Part shown: positions 9,191 through 18,529 of the stretch, piece after piece
Position numbering within the stretch: the first letter of the stretch is position 1
How the letters are laid out: the number at the start of each line of letters is the position of its first letter
NCBI RefSeq assembly: GCF_000682695.1
Contig: NZ_AWFG01000019.1
Coordinates: 1 to 64,000 of the forward strand
Length of the DNA stretch: 64,000 bases
Source: Hyphomonas chukchiensis
GTDB lineage: Bacteria > Pseudomonadota > Alphaproteobacteria > Caulobacterales > Hyphomonadaceae
Direction of reading: 5' to 3'
Notes under the pieces: generated by a model
Databases searched by the model: none
The model's input: the letters and a program-made list of their open reading frames with translations, nothing else
Told to the model about the DNA's origin: nothing
Position numbers and translations under genes: made by a program

Positions 9191-10761
9191 TGACCATGAA
9201 CACGCAAGGCCGCCCGACGGCACCGACATCGACTTCCGTGTCCGACATTGAGACCGTTTCGGGCTCGCGGGGGCTGTTGCAGGCTGAGGGGCTGATCTTC
9301 GAGATCGGGACCAGTGAAACGACGGGCGTTGACCTGCCGGCGCCGAAGAACCGCACGGGCCGCCTTGGCGGCGTCGCGCGGAAAGTGCCGACCGGCCTGC
9401 CGGGCCTGTCGGAGCCGGAAATGGTGCGTCACTACATGCGCCTGTCGCAGCGCAACTATGCCATCGACCTCGGCTTCTTCCCGCTGGGCAGCTGCACGAT
9501 GAAGCACAACCCGCGCCTCAATGAGAAGATGGCGCGCCTGCCGGGCTTTGGCGACATCCATCCGATGCAGCCGCAGGCGACCGTGCAGGGCGCACTGGAA
9601 CTGATCGACGAGTTGGCGACCTGGCTGAAGACGCTGACCAACATGCCCTTCGTGGCGATGAGCCCGAAGGCGGGTGCGCATGGCGAGCTGGCCGGCATGC
9701 TTGCGATCCGCCAGGCGCTGATTGCGCGCGGCGAAGGCGAGACACGCAAGCGCGTTCTGGTGCCGGCTTCGGCACATGGCACGAACCCGGCGACGGCTGT
9801 ACAGTGCGGCTTCGAGGTTGACGAGATCAAGGCGAATGCGCGCGGCCGCGTCGACATGGACATGCTGCGGGCGAAGCTGGAGCGCACCGATGACGTGGCC
9901 GGCATCATGCTGACCAATCCGAATACGTGCGGTCTGTTCGAGACGGATATCAAGGAGATCGCCGACCTGATCCACGCAGCGGGCGGCTATTTCTATTGCG
10001 ACGGCGCGAACTTCAACGCCATCGTCGGCCGTGTGCGTCCGGGCGACCTTGGCGTCGATGCGATGCACATCAACCTGCACAAGACCTTCTCCACCCCGCA
10101 TGGCGGCGGCGGGCCGGGCTCGGGCCCTACTGTGCTGTCACAAGCGCTGGCGCCCTATGCGCCTGTGCCCTTCGTGGTGAAGAACGAAGACGGCGTCTAT
10201 TCGCTGGTCGAGGACATGGACGGCGAAGCGAGCGAGAGCTTTGGCCGGATGGTCGCCTTCCATGGCCAGATGGGCATGTTCGTGCGGGCGCTCGCCTATA
10301 TCCTCAGCCACGGCGCAGACGGCCTGAAACAGGTCGCCGAGGACGCGGTGCTGAACGCGAACTATATCGCGGCGAAGCTGAAGCACGTCATGACGCCGGC
10401 CTTCGAGGGCTATTGCATGCACGAGGCGCTGTTCTCGGATGCGTTCACGGCGGATGGCATCGAGACGCTGGATATCGCCAAGGCGCTGATCGACGAGGGC
10501 TATCACCCGATGACCATGTACTTCCCGCTGGTGGTACATGGCGCGATGCTGATCGAGCCCACCGAGACCGAGAGCAAGGCCACGCTGGACCAGTTCTGCG
10601 CCTCGCTGGAATCGATTGCCCGGCGCGCGGCGCAGGGCGACGAGACGCTCAAGGGCGCGCCTTATCTTGCCCCGGCGCGTCGTCTCGACGAGACACGCGC
10701 GGCCCGCAAGCCGGTGCTGAAGTGGACGGCGCCGGAAGGCGAAACGGTCGCGGCGGAGTAG
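9190..10761 (+). CDS. gcvPB: Glycine dehydrogenase (decarboxylating) subunit 2
   Basis: C-terminal, PLP-bearing half of the split P protein. 523 residues. The PLP Schiff-base lysine is K298 in HINLHKTFSTPHGGGGPG. Other signatures are GSCTMKHNPRLNE, SAHGTNPATA and the phosphate-binding DGANFNAIVG. AAGGAG at 9176-9181, eight bases before the ATG at 9190, fixes the start inside the gcvPA stop. The upstream in-frame ATG at 9133 lies within gcvPA. Last gene of the operon; three bases separate it from the convergent acyltransferase gene. Confidence 0.97.
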   Translation: MTMNTQGRPTAPTSTSVSDIETVSGSRGLLQAEGLIFEIGTSETTGVDLPAPKNRTGRLGGVARKVPTGLPGLSEPEMVRHYMRLSQRNYAIDLGFFPLGSCTMKHNPRLNEKMARLPGFGDIHPMQPQATVQGALELIDELATWLKTLTNMPFVAMSPKAGAHGELAGMLAIRQALIARGEGETRKRVLVPASAHGTNPATAVQCGFEVDEIKANARGRVDMDMLRAKLERTDDVAGIMLTNPNTCGLFETDIKEIADLIHAAGGYFYCDGANFNAIVGRVRPGDLGVDAMHINLHKTFSTPHGGGGPGSGPTVLSQALAPYAPVPFVVKNEDGVYSLVEDMDGEASESFGRMVAFHGQMGMFVRALAYILSHGADGLKQVAEDAVLNANYIAAKLKHVMTPAFEGYCMHEALFSDAFTADGIETLDIAKALIDEGYHPMTMYFPLVVHGAMLIEPTETESKATLDQFCASLESIARRAAQGDETLKGAPYLAPARRLDETRAARKPVLKWTAPEGETVAAE

Positions 10762-10764
10762 GCC

Positions 10765-12135
10765 TCAGGGCGCGCCTGCCTCCGGTCCCGGCTGGTCAAA
10801 GAGCCGGGACCGAAGGTGCCTGAATCCGTGTGTCATGGGGCGCTCGATGAAGCGGTAGCTTAGCAGCGAGCCGGTGATCGAGACAGCGAGGCAGACGACG
10901 ACAAAGATGACATTGTCCAGAGGTCCGGGATTCCCGAGGCTGAACAGCGGCGCCAGCGGTTCGATCCCGCCGAGTGCATCGAACGCGATCCTCATCGCGA
11001 CGATGAAGAGCGTGTGCGACAGGTAGAGCGAGTAGGATGCATCACCCAGACGCACGAACGCGCGCCTGATACGGCTCAGCGACGGTATTATGGCGCGAAT
11101 GGCATCCGGATACGTCTGGCCGCCATACCAGCCGGCCCAGAAGGTTGCCAGCATCGCAAGTATGCCTACCGCGCTGGCGACGATTGTGCCGCCGAGGCGC
11201 AATGGGAAAGGGGTGTCATCGCCGGTGCCGTAGAGCTGATAGACGAGCAGCGTCACCAGCAACAGGACGGCTGCCGGAACGATCCATGACAGACGGCGGG
11301 TCCGCTCAAGCGTGACTACGCCATAGATGAGGGCGGCACTCGGAAAACCGTACAGCATCACGCGTCCCCATTGCAGCGTGTGCGTTGTGATCTCTCCCTG
11401 AATGCACAGCGATGCGCCCAAGGCCACGACTGCTAGTAGCGTGATCGTGCCAGCGCGCCATGCAAGGCCCGAACAGACGAGCATTCCTGTCGCTGCCCCC
11501 ATGATAAATTCCATGGTCATCGGGAAGAAGACAAGGGCCGGAATATCCACGGGGCGAGGCCCCGACAATCCCAGGGACCAGCCGCCAATAACAAGCAGGC
11601 CCCAGGCCAGCAGGAAGAGTGGAAGCCAGCTCCGCTTGGCCAGTAGGATCAATGTGAAAACGAGATAGAAATAGACCTCGTGGACAAGGGTCCAGCCAAC
11701 ACCGAGGACGGGGTCATCGTTCTGCGGCAAGAGCAGGAAAGACTTGAGTAGATAGGGCGCGAAGGCTTCGGAGTGCAAAAAGGATTGCCACCTTTCCCCC
11801 ACGCCGATGGTTCCGTGGAAGCCCACGAGGTAGATGGTCATGATGCCTGCAAAGAACCACCAGATCGGATAGATGCGCGTCAGCCGGCCGAACAGAAAGT
11901 CCGCTGCCGTGCGCACGCCCGCCTTGTTGCCTTCTGTGACCACAACCATGATGAAACCGGAGATGACAAAAAACAGGTCCACGCCGGCGAACCCGTTGTT
12001 CACGAAGCCGTTGAGGAATGGCATTTCGGCAAGGCCGTTGCCGCCAATGGCCAGCACTTCCTGCGCGCGGATATGATAAAGGACGACCAGCAGTGCCGCG
12101 ATGCCGCGCAGGATCTGGATGGACTGTAGTTTCAT
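10765..12135 (-). CDS. Acyltransferase 3 family membrane protein (OafA-like)
   Basis: 456-residue polytopic inner-membrane acyltransferase. The start MKLQSIQILRGIAALLVVLYH carries the family signature RGIAALLVVLYH with catalytic-type His21. The next block, NGFAGVDLFFVISGFIM, is the second hallmark. About ten hydrophobic segments follow, with the late motif SYSLYLSHTLF. Such enzymes acetylate or otherwise acylate cell-surface sugars; the substrate is unknown. AGGA precedes the ATG at 12135; a further upstream ATG at 12171 adds a non-conserved tail. It stands alone, convergent with the gcv operon. Confidence 0.92.
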   Translation of the reverse strand: MKLQSIQILRGIAALLVVLYHIRAQEVLAIGGNGLAEMPFLNGFVNNGFAGVDLFFVISGFIMVVVTEGNKAGVRTAADFLFGRLTRIYPIWWFFAGIMTIYLVGFHGTIGVGERWQSFLHSEAFAPYLLKSFLLLPQNDDPVLGVGWTLVHEVYFYLVFTLILLAKRSWLPLFLLAWGLLVIGGWSLGLSGPRPVDIPALVFFPMTMEFIMGAATGMLVCSGLAWRAGTITLLAVVALGASLCIQGEITTHTLQWGRVMLYGFPSAALIYGVVTLERTRRLSWIVPAAVLLLVTLLVYQLYGTGDDTPFPLRLGGTIVASAVGILAMLATFWAGWYGGQTYPDAIRAIIPSLSRIRRAFVRLGDASYSLYLSHTLFIVAMRIAFDALGGIEPLAPLFSLGNPGPLDNVIFVVVCLAVSITGSLLSYRFIERPMTHGFRHLRSRLFDQPGPEAGAP

Positions 12136-12161
12136 GCCGTCCTCATGCCCTGTTGCCGCAT

Positions 12162-12190
12162 TTGACAGCAATAATCTTCATGTTTGTAGC
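12162..12190 (+). promoter_or_regulatory. Possible sigma-70-type promoter
   Basis: A perfect TTGACA (12162-12167) is followed after 17 bases by TGTAGC (12185-12190), a weak -10 match. It points towards the small membrane protein gene at 12276. A second candidate -10, TATCAT at 12264-12269, ends six bases before the ATG at 12276 and could give a leaderless transcript, which would fit the lack of a Shine-Dalgarno sequence there. Confidence 0.3.
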
Positions 12191-12275
12191 AATCGGGTAA
12201 CGGTGTTGCCAGACTTTGAACACATCCTGATGATTTCGTTGGCTGGACCGAAATTAATCCCCATATCATCCGCGA

Positions 12276-12638
12276 ATGGCTGACGACGAAGCGACCGACA
12301 TGACCGAAACATCCTCCCTGCCGGCCGCCAAGCCGGTTCTTGCATTGCGTTCCGGTTTCAACACCGCGTTCCGCCAGCTGCTGGCGCTGATCGGCCTATT
12401 CATGATCGCGCTCTCGATTCCGATCGGCATCATGACGCCGCTCATCCCCATTGGCCTGCCTTTCGGCATCCTTGGTGTGATCCTGCTGGGTCGCAACTCG
12501 GTCTGGGGCCATCGCTGGATGGAAGGGGTGCTGCTGCGCCATCCCCAGGTCGAACGGTTTGCCCCGAACTGGCTTATGAAGCTGGTTTTTGGTCGTGAGA
12601 AGAAAGTTTCGCCGCGTAAGGCGTCTCGCAAGGCATAG
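12276..12638 (+). CDS. Small inner-membrane protein, unknown function
   Basis: 120 residues with two adjacent hydrophobic segments (about residues 32-52 and 54-70, including LIGLFMIALSIPIGIMTPLI and GLPFGILGVILLG). A conserved-looking tail NSVWGHRWMEGVLLRHPQ and a basic C-terminus (REKKVSPRKASRKA) follow. The sequence resembles small uncharacterised alphaproteobacterial membrane proteins, but no named domain was recognised. No clear Shine-Dalgarno precedes 12276; an alternative ATG at 12300 also lacks one. Confidence 0.65.
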   Translation: MADDEATDMTETSSLPAAKPVLALRSGFNTAFRQLLALIGLFMIALSIPIGIMTPLIPIGLPFGILGVILLGRNSVWGHRWMEGVLLRHPQVERFAPNWLMKLVFGREKKVSPRKASRKA

Positions 12639-12709
12639 GCCCCTTGCCCCATGCGCAATTCTAGGGACAATTGGCCTGGAATTGATTGCTGTAAGCGGGG
12701 CTGAAGCAA

Positions 12710-14113
12710 ATGAACCGAGTTTCCCTGGCGGGCATGCTTTGCATGGCCCTGGCACTGGCCGCATGCGGCGGTAAAAAAGACGCAGACAAAACGGACAGGA
12801 TCACGGTTCCGAAGGACCCGTTCCCGTCGACCTATGCGGCCTATCCGAACGATCCTGTTTTCATCTCGAATGCCACTGTCATTGATGGCGAAGGTGCGCT
12901 CATTGAGAAGGGCAGCCTGCTCATCGTGGACGGGAAGATCTCTGCCATTGGCAAGGATCTCGAAGCGCCGGCCGATGCCAAGAAGATCGACGCCTCCGGC
13001 CGCTGGGTAACGCCCGGCATTATCGACAATCACAGTCACTTGGGCGCGTACCCTTCGCCGGGCGTCAGCTCGCTCAGTGACGGCAACGAGATTTCGGCGC
13101 CGGTGACAGCGGAAGTCTGGGTGGAGCACAGCGTCTGGCCGCAGGACCCCGGTTTCTCGCGGGCGCTGGCCGGCGGCATCACCTCGCTGCAAATCCTGCC
13201 GGGCAGTGCCAACCTGTTCGGTGGGCGGGGCGTGGTGCTGAAAAATGTGCCCAGCCGCACGGTGCAGGGCATGAAATTTCCCGGTGCACCCTACACATTG
13301 AAGATGGCCTGCGGCGAGAATCCGAAGCGCGTCTACGGCTATGGCGGTGGACGCTACCCAGGCGGCGCGCCCTATTCGCGCATGGGCAATGTCGCCGGTT
13401 ACCGCGCGGCCTGGATCCAGGCGACCGACTACAAGCGCAAGTGGGACAAGTACGAGAAGGAGGGCGGTGAGGCACCGACGCGCGACCTTGAGCTCGACAC
13501 GCTGAAGGGCGTGCTCGACGGCGACATCCTTGTTCACATGCATTGCTACCGCGCCGACGAGATGGCGCAGGTCATGGATATCTCGAAGGAATTTGGCTAC
13601 AAGGTCACCGCCTTCCACCATGCGGTCGAGGCCTACAAGATTGCCGACAAGCTGGCCGAATATGGCGCCTGTTCGTCCATGTGGGCCGACTGGTGGGGCT
13701 TCAAGATGGAAGCCTATGACGGCATCAAGGAAAACATCCCGCTGGTGCACAAGGCCGGTGCCTGCGCGATCGTGCACTCTGACAGCGAGGTTGGCATCCA
13801 GCGCCTGAACCAGGAAGCGGCCAAGGCCTGGGCCGATGGCAAGAAGATCGGCATCAACATTCCTGAAGAGGAAGCCTGGCAATGGCTGTCGCTGAATCCG
13901 GCGAAATCGCTCGGCATCGATACCAAGACCGGCAGCCTCGTGCCCGGCAAGATGGCCGATGTGGTGATCTGGTCCGGCAATCCCTTCAGTGTCTACAGCA
14001 AGGCCGACCAAGTCTATATCGACGGCGCTCTGATGTATGATCGCAGCGATGCGGCCCATCGCCCGGTATCGGATTTTGAACTTGGCCAACCCGGTGAAGG
14101 AGACCTGAAATGA
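12710..14113 (+). CDS. Exported amidohydrolase (lipoprotein)
   Basis: 467-residue metal-dependent hydrolase of the imidazolonepropionase-like amidohydrolase family. A lipoprotein signal (MNRVSLAGMLCMALALAAC) puts the lipid on Cys19, so it acts in the periplasm or at the outer membrane. The first beta segment ends in TPGIIDNHSH, with metal ligands H108 and H110. Later histidines are in HMHCYRADE and FHHAVEAY, with the catalytic-type acid in IVHSDSEVG. The C-terminal beta sandwich ends LVPGKMADVVIWSGNPF. Substrate unknown, perhaps a cyclic dipeptide or amide. The stop overlaps the next gene by four bases (ATGA). Confidence 0.9.
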   Translation: MNRVSLAGMLCMALALAACGGKKDADKTDRITVPKDPFPSTYAAYPNDPVFISNATVIDGEGALIEKGSLLIVDGKISAIGKDLEAPADAKKIDASGRWVTPGIIDNHSHLGAYPSPGVSSLSDGNEISAPVTAEVWVEHSVWPQDPGFSRALAGGITSLQILPGSANLFGGRGVVLKNVPSRTVQGMKFPGAPYTLKMACGENPKRVYGYGGGRYPGGAPYSRMGNVAGYRAAWIQATDYKRKWDKYEKEGGEAPTRDLELDTLKGVLDGDILVHMHCYRADEMAQVMDISKEFGYKVTAFHHAVEAYKIADKLAEYGACSSMWADWWGFKMEAYDGIKENIPLVHKAGACAIVHSDSEVGIQRLNQEAAKAWADGKKIGINIPEEEAWQWLSLNPAKSLGIDTKTGSLVPGKMADVVIWSGNPFSVYSKADQVYIDGALMYDRSDAAHRPVSDFELGQPGEGDLK

Positions 14114-15390
14114 GCGCGCGTCATATTGCCGGCCTGATCGCTGTCGTCGCGAGCCTTGCGCTTCCGGTTGTTGCTGAACCCGTTGCCATTGTTGGCGGCA
14201 AGGTCTGGACCGGTACGCGGCAGGGCACAGTTCCCAGCGGCGTTATCGTCATCGACAAGGGCCGCGTTGTGTCTGTCGACAAGGCAGGGTCGCCCGTGCC
14301 GCTGGATGCCACGGTGATTGATGCCGGTGGCAAATGGGTCACGCCGGGCATTATTTCGGCCTTTTCCCGGATTGGCATCGTGGAAGTCGATGCCGAGAAG
14401 CCGACCGATGACACGTCTGCCGGTGAGTCCGACTTTTCCGTGGCACTGGATGCGGCGGACGGGTTCAACCCCGATGCAACGGCCATTGCCGTGACCCGCA
14501 TTGAAGGCGTCACGCGAGTGGTTGTGGCACCCGAGGCCAGTTCCAACCTGTTCGCAGGTCAGGGCTTTGTCGCTGATACCAGCGGCTCTGTGGACACGGA
14601 GATTGACCGCAAGGCGTTCCTTCTGGTGTCGCTCGGCGAAGAGGGGGCATCGCTTGCGGGTGGCTCCCGCCCGGCCGCCTGGGCCCAGCTTCGCGCTTCG
14701 CTGGACGATGCGAAATCCTATCCGGCCCGCTACCTTGCGAGCAATGAAGGCACGGCGCTGGACCGTGTGGATGCCGGAGCCCTCGTGCCGGCCGCCAGGG
14801 GCCAGCAGCTGATCCTGATCGAGGCCAACAAGGCGAGCGACCTCAACGCCATCATGGACTTTGCCGAGGCCAACGAGGATCTCGACATTGCCATTGTCGG
14901 CGCGGACGAGGGCTGGCGTGTTGCGCCGCGCCTCGCCAAGGCGGGCATTCCGGTGATCGTGGATTCCTATTCGAACCTGCCGGCCAGTTTCGAACGGCTC
15001 GGTGCGACGGGCGAGAATGCAGCGCGCCTGCGGGCGGCCGGTGTCACGGTGGCCATCGCGGCGATCAGCGACGGTACGCATAATGCGCGCCTCGCCATGC
15101 AGATCGCCGGCAATGCGGTTGCCAACGGCCTGCCGCACGAGGATGCCATGGAAGCGCTGACGACGGCGCCAGCGGCCATATTCGGCCTGCAGGGGCTGGG
15201 TGTGATCGGGCCGGGATCGCGCGCGGATATCGTCGTATGGGATGGTGATCCGCTGGAAGTTACGTCCAATCCGGATGTCGTGATGATCGATGGCGTGGTG
15301 CAATCCATGGTGACGCGTCAGAGCGAATTGCGGGACCGCTACCTCAAACTCGACAAGCGGGACCTTCCGCTGGCCTATGTGAAGCCCTGA
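14110..15390 (+). CDS. Exported amidohydrolase homologue lacking HxH metal ligands
   Basis: 426 residues, paralogous to the preceding protein. It has a signal peptide (ALPVVAEP cleavage region), the N-terminal beta sandwich and the end motif GPGSRADIVVWDGDPLEV. At the metal site, where the partner has TPGIIDNHSHLG, this protein has TPGIISAFSRIG: both histidines are replaced (F85, R87). Such an enzyme is probably inactive alone. The four-base overlap and shared fold suggest it pairs with the active subunit as a heteromer or a scaffold. Function is inferred from the pairing only. Confidence 0.85.
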   Translation: MSARHIAGLIAVVASLALPVVAEPVAIVGGKVWTGTRQGTVPSGVIVIDKGRVVSVDKAGSPVPLDATVIDAGGKWVTPGIISAFSRIGIVEVDAEKPTDDTSAGESDFSVALDAADGFNPDATAIAVTRIEGVTRVVVAPEASSNLFAGQGFVADTSGSVDTEIDRKAFLLVSLGEEGASLAGGSRPAAWAQLRASLDDAKSYPARYLASNEGTALDRVDAGALVPAARGQQLILIEANKASDLNAIMDFAEANEDLDIAIVGADEGWRVAPRLAKAGIPVIVDSYSNLPASFERLGATGENAARLRAAGVTVAIAAISDGTHNARLAMQIAGNAVANGLPHEDAMEALTTAPAAIFGLQGLGVIGPGSRADIVVWDGDPLEVTSNPDVVMIDGVVQSMVTRQSELRDRYLKLDKRDLPLAYVKP

Positions 15391-15513
15391 CTGTCTGTTC
15401 AACTCCCATAAATCCTTCGCGGTCTAGGATGGCCGCTTGAGACACTTTTTTGACCCGATTGCCGCACGGTTGCCGCAAATAGGGACATAAGTGGAATTGG
15501 GATGGTTTGATCT

Positions 15514-16251
15514 ATGTGGCTTGCACTGCTGATGGCGCTGACGATGGTGACGGGGTCTGGTCCGATGGACGAGGCCCTGTCGGCAACCGAGGCGCCCAAG
15601 ACCTTGCGGGCTGCCTTCACCGTGGAATTGCGCAGCGACCATGCCCGCCGCGTCTATGCGTTCGACCCCCGCAAGACAGGTGCCGAGCGCTGGCAGGTCG
15701 TTGACTGGCAGGGCGAGGACGACGAGCTGGAAGAGGTGGCGGCAAATTGGGCCGCTGAACCCGCGCCGGATGGCCGGCTGTTTCCCGATGACCTGCGTGC
15801 GAGCCTCGGGCGCAGCGTGGAGGTCAATGACGAGGGCCATGCCTGGCAGATATCGTTCCGGCATACGCCCTCAAGGAATGATGGCGAGTTTGACGTCTGG
15901 GCCGCGCAGCGCCTGCAGGCGACGGCGTGGCTGGACCCTGTCGGCGAGCGCTTTCTCAGGATCGACTATATGCTGCCAAAACCCGTTTCCGGGCCTGAAG
16001 GCGGCACGCTGACCAAGTATAACCAAAGCTATTTCCTGCGCACCGAACCGCGCTGGGGCATGAGCTATGTCTCGGGTTTCTCCATCGAGCTTGAAGCCCG
16101 TGCGGCCTTCCGGAAGATCGAACGGCGCTATTCCGCCAATATCGTGAAAGTTGATTTCTTCTTCGCCAGCGCCGAAGCGCAGAAGGCGTTTGAAGACGAC
16201 CGCACAGTCAAACCGCAATTGATGACTGGATTGAGCGGCCCGGCACGCTAG
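15514..16251 (+). CDS. Secreted protein of unknown function
   Basis: 245 residues with a short signal-like N-terminus (MWLALLMALTMVTGSGP). The mature part has no recognised domain and is rich in acidic and aromatic residues, with a central stretch YNQSYFLRTEPRWGMSYVSG. GGGATGG precedes the ATG. It lies 123 bases after the amidohydrolase pair and ten bases before the DUF1489 gene, so it probably starts a short transcript with that gene. No catalytic motif seen. Confidence 0.7.
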   Translation: MWLALLMALTMVTGSGPMDEALSATEAPKTLRAAFTVELRSDHARRVYAFDPRKTGAERWQVVDWQGEDDELEEVAANWAAEPAPDGRLFPDDLRASLGRSVEVNDEGHAWQISFRHTPSRNDGEFDVWAAQRLQATAWLDPVGERFLRIDYMLPKPVSGPEGGTLTKYNQSYFLRTEPRWGMSYVSGFSIELEARAAFRKIERRYSANIVKVDFFFASAEAQKAFEDDRTVKPQLMTGLSGPAR

Positions 16252-16261
16252 ACTCCTCGCC

Positions 16262-16678
16262 ATGACGATTCACATGGTGAAACTGTGCGTAGGAGCGGAA
16301 ACGGTCGAGGACCTGGCCGACTGGCAGACACGTCAGATGCAGCGCCTCGACAATCCTGTCCACCACACCCGCATGAGCCCCAAGCGCGCCGGGGAAATGC
16401 TCGATGGCGGCTCGATCTATTGGGTGATCAAGCGGGCGATCCGGGTGCGCCAGCGCATTATCGACATTCGTGCGGTGGCAGACGAGACGGGCCGCGACAT
16501 GTGCGAGCTGGTGTTCGATCCAAATCTTGTACGCACCTATGCGCAGGCGAAAAGGCCCTTCCAGGGCTGGCGCTACCTGAAGCCGACCGATGCGCCGCGC
16601 GACCTGAAGACCGGCGAAGCGGCGCTCGACATTCCGCCAGATCTCGACGCGGCGCTGAAACAGGCCGGCGTCTGGTAG
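16262..16678 (+). CDS. DUF1489 family protein
   Basis: 138 residues matching the DUF1489 family, a small cytoplasmic protein common in Alphaproteobacteria and of unknown function. Recognisable features are the start MTIHMVKLCVGAETVEDLADW, HHTRMSPKRAGEML, GSIYWVIKRAIRVRQ and GWRYLKPTDAPRDL. Length is normal. It follows the secreted protein gene by ten bases and precedes the TauE/SafE gene by 55 bases. Confidence 0.88.
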   Translation: MTIHMVKLCVGAETVEDLADWQTRQMQRLDNPVHHTRMSPKRAGEMLDGGSIYWVIKRAIRVRQRIIDIRAVADETGRDMCELVFDPNLVRTYAQAKRPFQGWRYLKPTDAPRDLKTGEAALDIPPDLDAALKQAGVW

Positions 16679-16733
16679 GCGCTGGCCCGAACGCTGCCAT
16701 CGACAAGGCCCATGCCGCCCGCTAAGCGGAAAC

Positions 16734-17558
16734 ATGACCGATCTTTTCCTCCAGTACTGGCCGCTCCTCCTCAGTCTAGCCGTCGCGGGCGCTGCAGCGG
16801 GCCTTGCGGCCGGCATGTTCGGCATTGGCGGCGGCGCAGTGATCGTGCCGGTGCTTTTCTTCCTGTTTGACGGCATGGGCTATGGCGAGACGGCGATGCA
16901 TGTCGCGGTGTCGACCTCGCTGGGCACGATCATCCTCACCTCCATTCGCAGCGTAATGGCGCACAATGGCCATGGCGCGGTTGACTGGTACATCATCAAG
17001 TCATGGGCGCCCTGGATCGTGCTGGGCGCGCTGATCGGCATGGGGCTGAGCGGGTTCCTGTCCAAGCGGGCCCTGCTGGGTATTTTCGGGACGATGGGCT
17101 TTGTCCTCTCGGCGCAGCTGTTCTTCGGGCGGCCAACATGGCGGCTGGCGGAAGAGATGCCCAAAGGCGCGACGCGGATGGGGCTTGGAACGGCTATTGG
17201 CGCGCTGTCGGCCCTGATGGGGATTGGCGGGGGCACGTTCGGCGTCAGCCTGATGACACTCTATGGACGGCCGATCCACCGGGCTGTGGCAACGGCGGCC
17301 GGCTGGGGCGTGGCGATTGGCCTGCCTTCGGCGATTGTGGCGGTGTTTATTGGCTGGGGGCATGAGGGGCTGCCGCCGTTTTCGCTCGGCTATGTGAACC
17401 TGGCGGCCTTTGCGCTGATCTCGGTGTTCACGGTGACGATGGCGCCGGTCGGGGCCAGGCTGGCGCATAGTCTCGACGCTGTCCTGTTGAAGCGCCTGTT
17501 TGCGGTGCTGCTGGCGCTGGTGGCGGCGCGGATGCTGTACAAGGCGCTTGGGTTCTAG
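16734..17558 (+). CDS. Sulfite exporter TauE/SafE family permease
   Basis: 274-residue inner-membrane protein with about eight hydrophobic helices in two repeats. Each repeat opens with the glycine-rich family motif: AGMFGIGGGAVIVPVLFF near the N-terminus and ALMGIGGGTFGVSLM in the second half. Members export sulfite, sulfoacetate or other small organic anions. The substrate is not set by context, although sulfate-assimilation genes lie elsewhere in the window. The stop overlaps the convergent HupE gene by four bases. Confidence 0.92.
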   Translation: MTDLFLQYWPLLLSLAVAGAAAGLAAGMFGIGGGAVIVPVLFFLFDGMGYGETAMHVAVSTSLGTIILTSIRSVMAHNGHGAVDWYIIKSWAPWIVLGALIGMGLSGFLSKRALLGIFGTMGFVLSAQLFFGRPTWRLAEEMPKGATRMGLGTAIGALSALMGIGGGTFGVSLMTLYGRPIHRAVATAAGWGVAIGLPSAIVAVFIGWGHEGLPPFSLGYVNLAAFALISVFTVTMAPVGARLAHSLDAVLLKRLFAVLLALVAARMLYKALGF

Positions 17559-18529
17559 GCGGCGAGAACACCGACGATGCGTTCGATTGCCCAGTAGGCG
17601 CCCACAATCCCGATGCAGTAGGCGGCCACGAAACGGACTGGCGCATCCGGCATGCGGGCGAAGCGTCTCGCGAGGAAAACGCCGAGCAATACGGCCCCCA
17701 CGAAGAAGACCTGACCGGCCTCGACGCCCACGTTAAACAGCAGCAGCGCCAGCACTTCGGCGCCCTTGGGCAGGCCGATTTCCGACAGCGCCCCGGCAAA
17801 GCCGAAACCATGGATAAGCCCGAAACCAAAGGCGATCAGCCATGGCTTGCGCTGGCTGAGCGTCTCGCGTCCACGCACGCGGTAGATGGCTTCGACGCCG
17901 AGCAGCGCAATGCTCATGGCGATGGTTATCTCGACCGGCGGGCCTGGCAGCGTAATGCCGCCAAGGGCTGCAGCCGCAAGCGTAATGGAATGGGCGAGGG
18001 TGAAGGCGGTGACAGTGGGCAGCAGTTGGCGCGGACGGACGAGGAGGATGAGGCCGAGGACGAAGAGGAGGTGGTCGTAGCCGAAGAGGATGTGTTCGAC
18101 GCCGATGCGGAAGTAGGTGGCGGTGGGGGCGCCGGTGGGTGAGGAGAGGTCGAGTTGCAGCGAACCGGGGCGAAGGACCGTGGAGAGATCGTCGCCTGTC
18201 AGGCGGTTCACGCGCACGAAGGCGTCTGTGAGCGTGCGTTCAAGTCCGGCGATTTCGATATGGCCGGTGGAGAGGTCGCAGGCCATGTCCCAGCGCTGGA
18301 TAAGGGTGCCGGCGGCGATTTCGCTGCGTTCGTGCGCGCGGGTGCACTTTGCGGGAAAGACGGGGTCGAGCTTGAGGCGCCTGCCATCCAGCACGGGCTG
18401 TTTCCAGGTGACCGCGAACTGGCCGGGATCTGTTTCAGTCACTTCGAGATAGGCCGGGCGCACTTCATGGGCGGCCGCAGGCAGCGCGGCGCAGAACAGC
18501 GCCAGAAGGGCGAGGAGAACGCGTCTCAT
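17555..18529 (-). CDS. HupE/UreJ family membrane protein
   Basis: 324 residues: signal peptide (ALFCAALPAAAHE), a periplasmic N-terminal domain of about 150 residues, then a HupE/UreJ-type membrane domain. Signature segments are HILFGYDHLLFVLGLILLV, FTLAHSITLAAAALG and LIHGFGFAGALSEIGLP, with histidines in place for metal ion transport. Classical HupE and UreJ take up nickel or cobalt for hydrogenase or urease, but neither enzyme is in the window. It overlaps the upstream isomerase by four bases and ends a coupled three-gene unit. Confidence 0.88.
   Translation of the reverse strand: MRRVLLALLALFCAALPAAAHEVRPAYLEVTETDPGQFAVTWKQPVLDGRRLKLDPVFPAKCTRAHERSEIAAGTLIQRWDMACDLSTGHIEIAGLERTLTDAFVRVNRLTGDDLSTVLRPGSLQLDLSSPTGAPTATYFRIGVEHILFGYDHLLFVLGLILLVRPRQLLPTVTAFTLAHSITLAAAALGGITLPGPPVEITIAMSIALLGVEAIYRVRGRETLSQRKPWLIAFGFGLIHGFGFAGALSEIGLPKGAEVLALLLFNVGVEAGQVFFVGAVLLGVFLARRFARMPDAPVRFVAAYCIGIVGAYWAIERIVGVLAA

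Noticed and set aside
12266-14089. 607-codon minus-strand open frame
   Set aside because: Antisense to the amidohydrolase with lipobox and HSH motif. The translated protein is His/Arg/Leu-rich with no domain.
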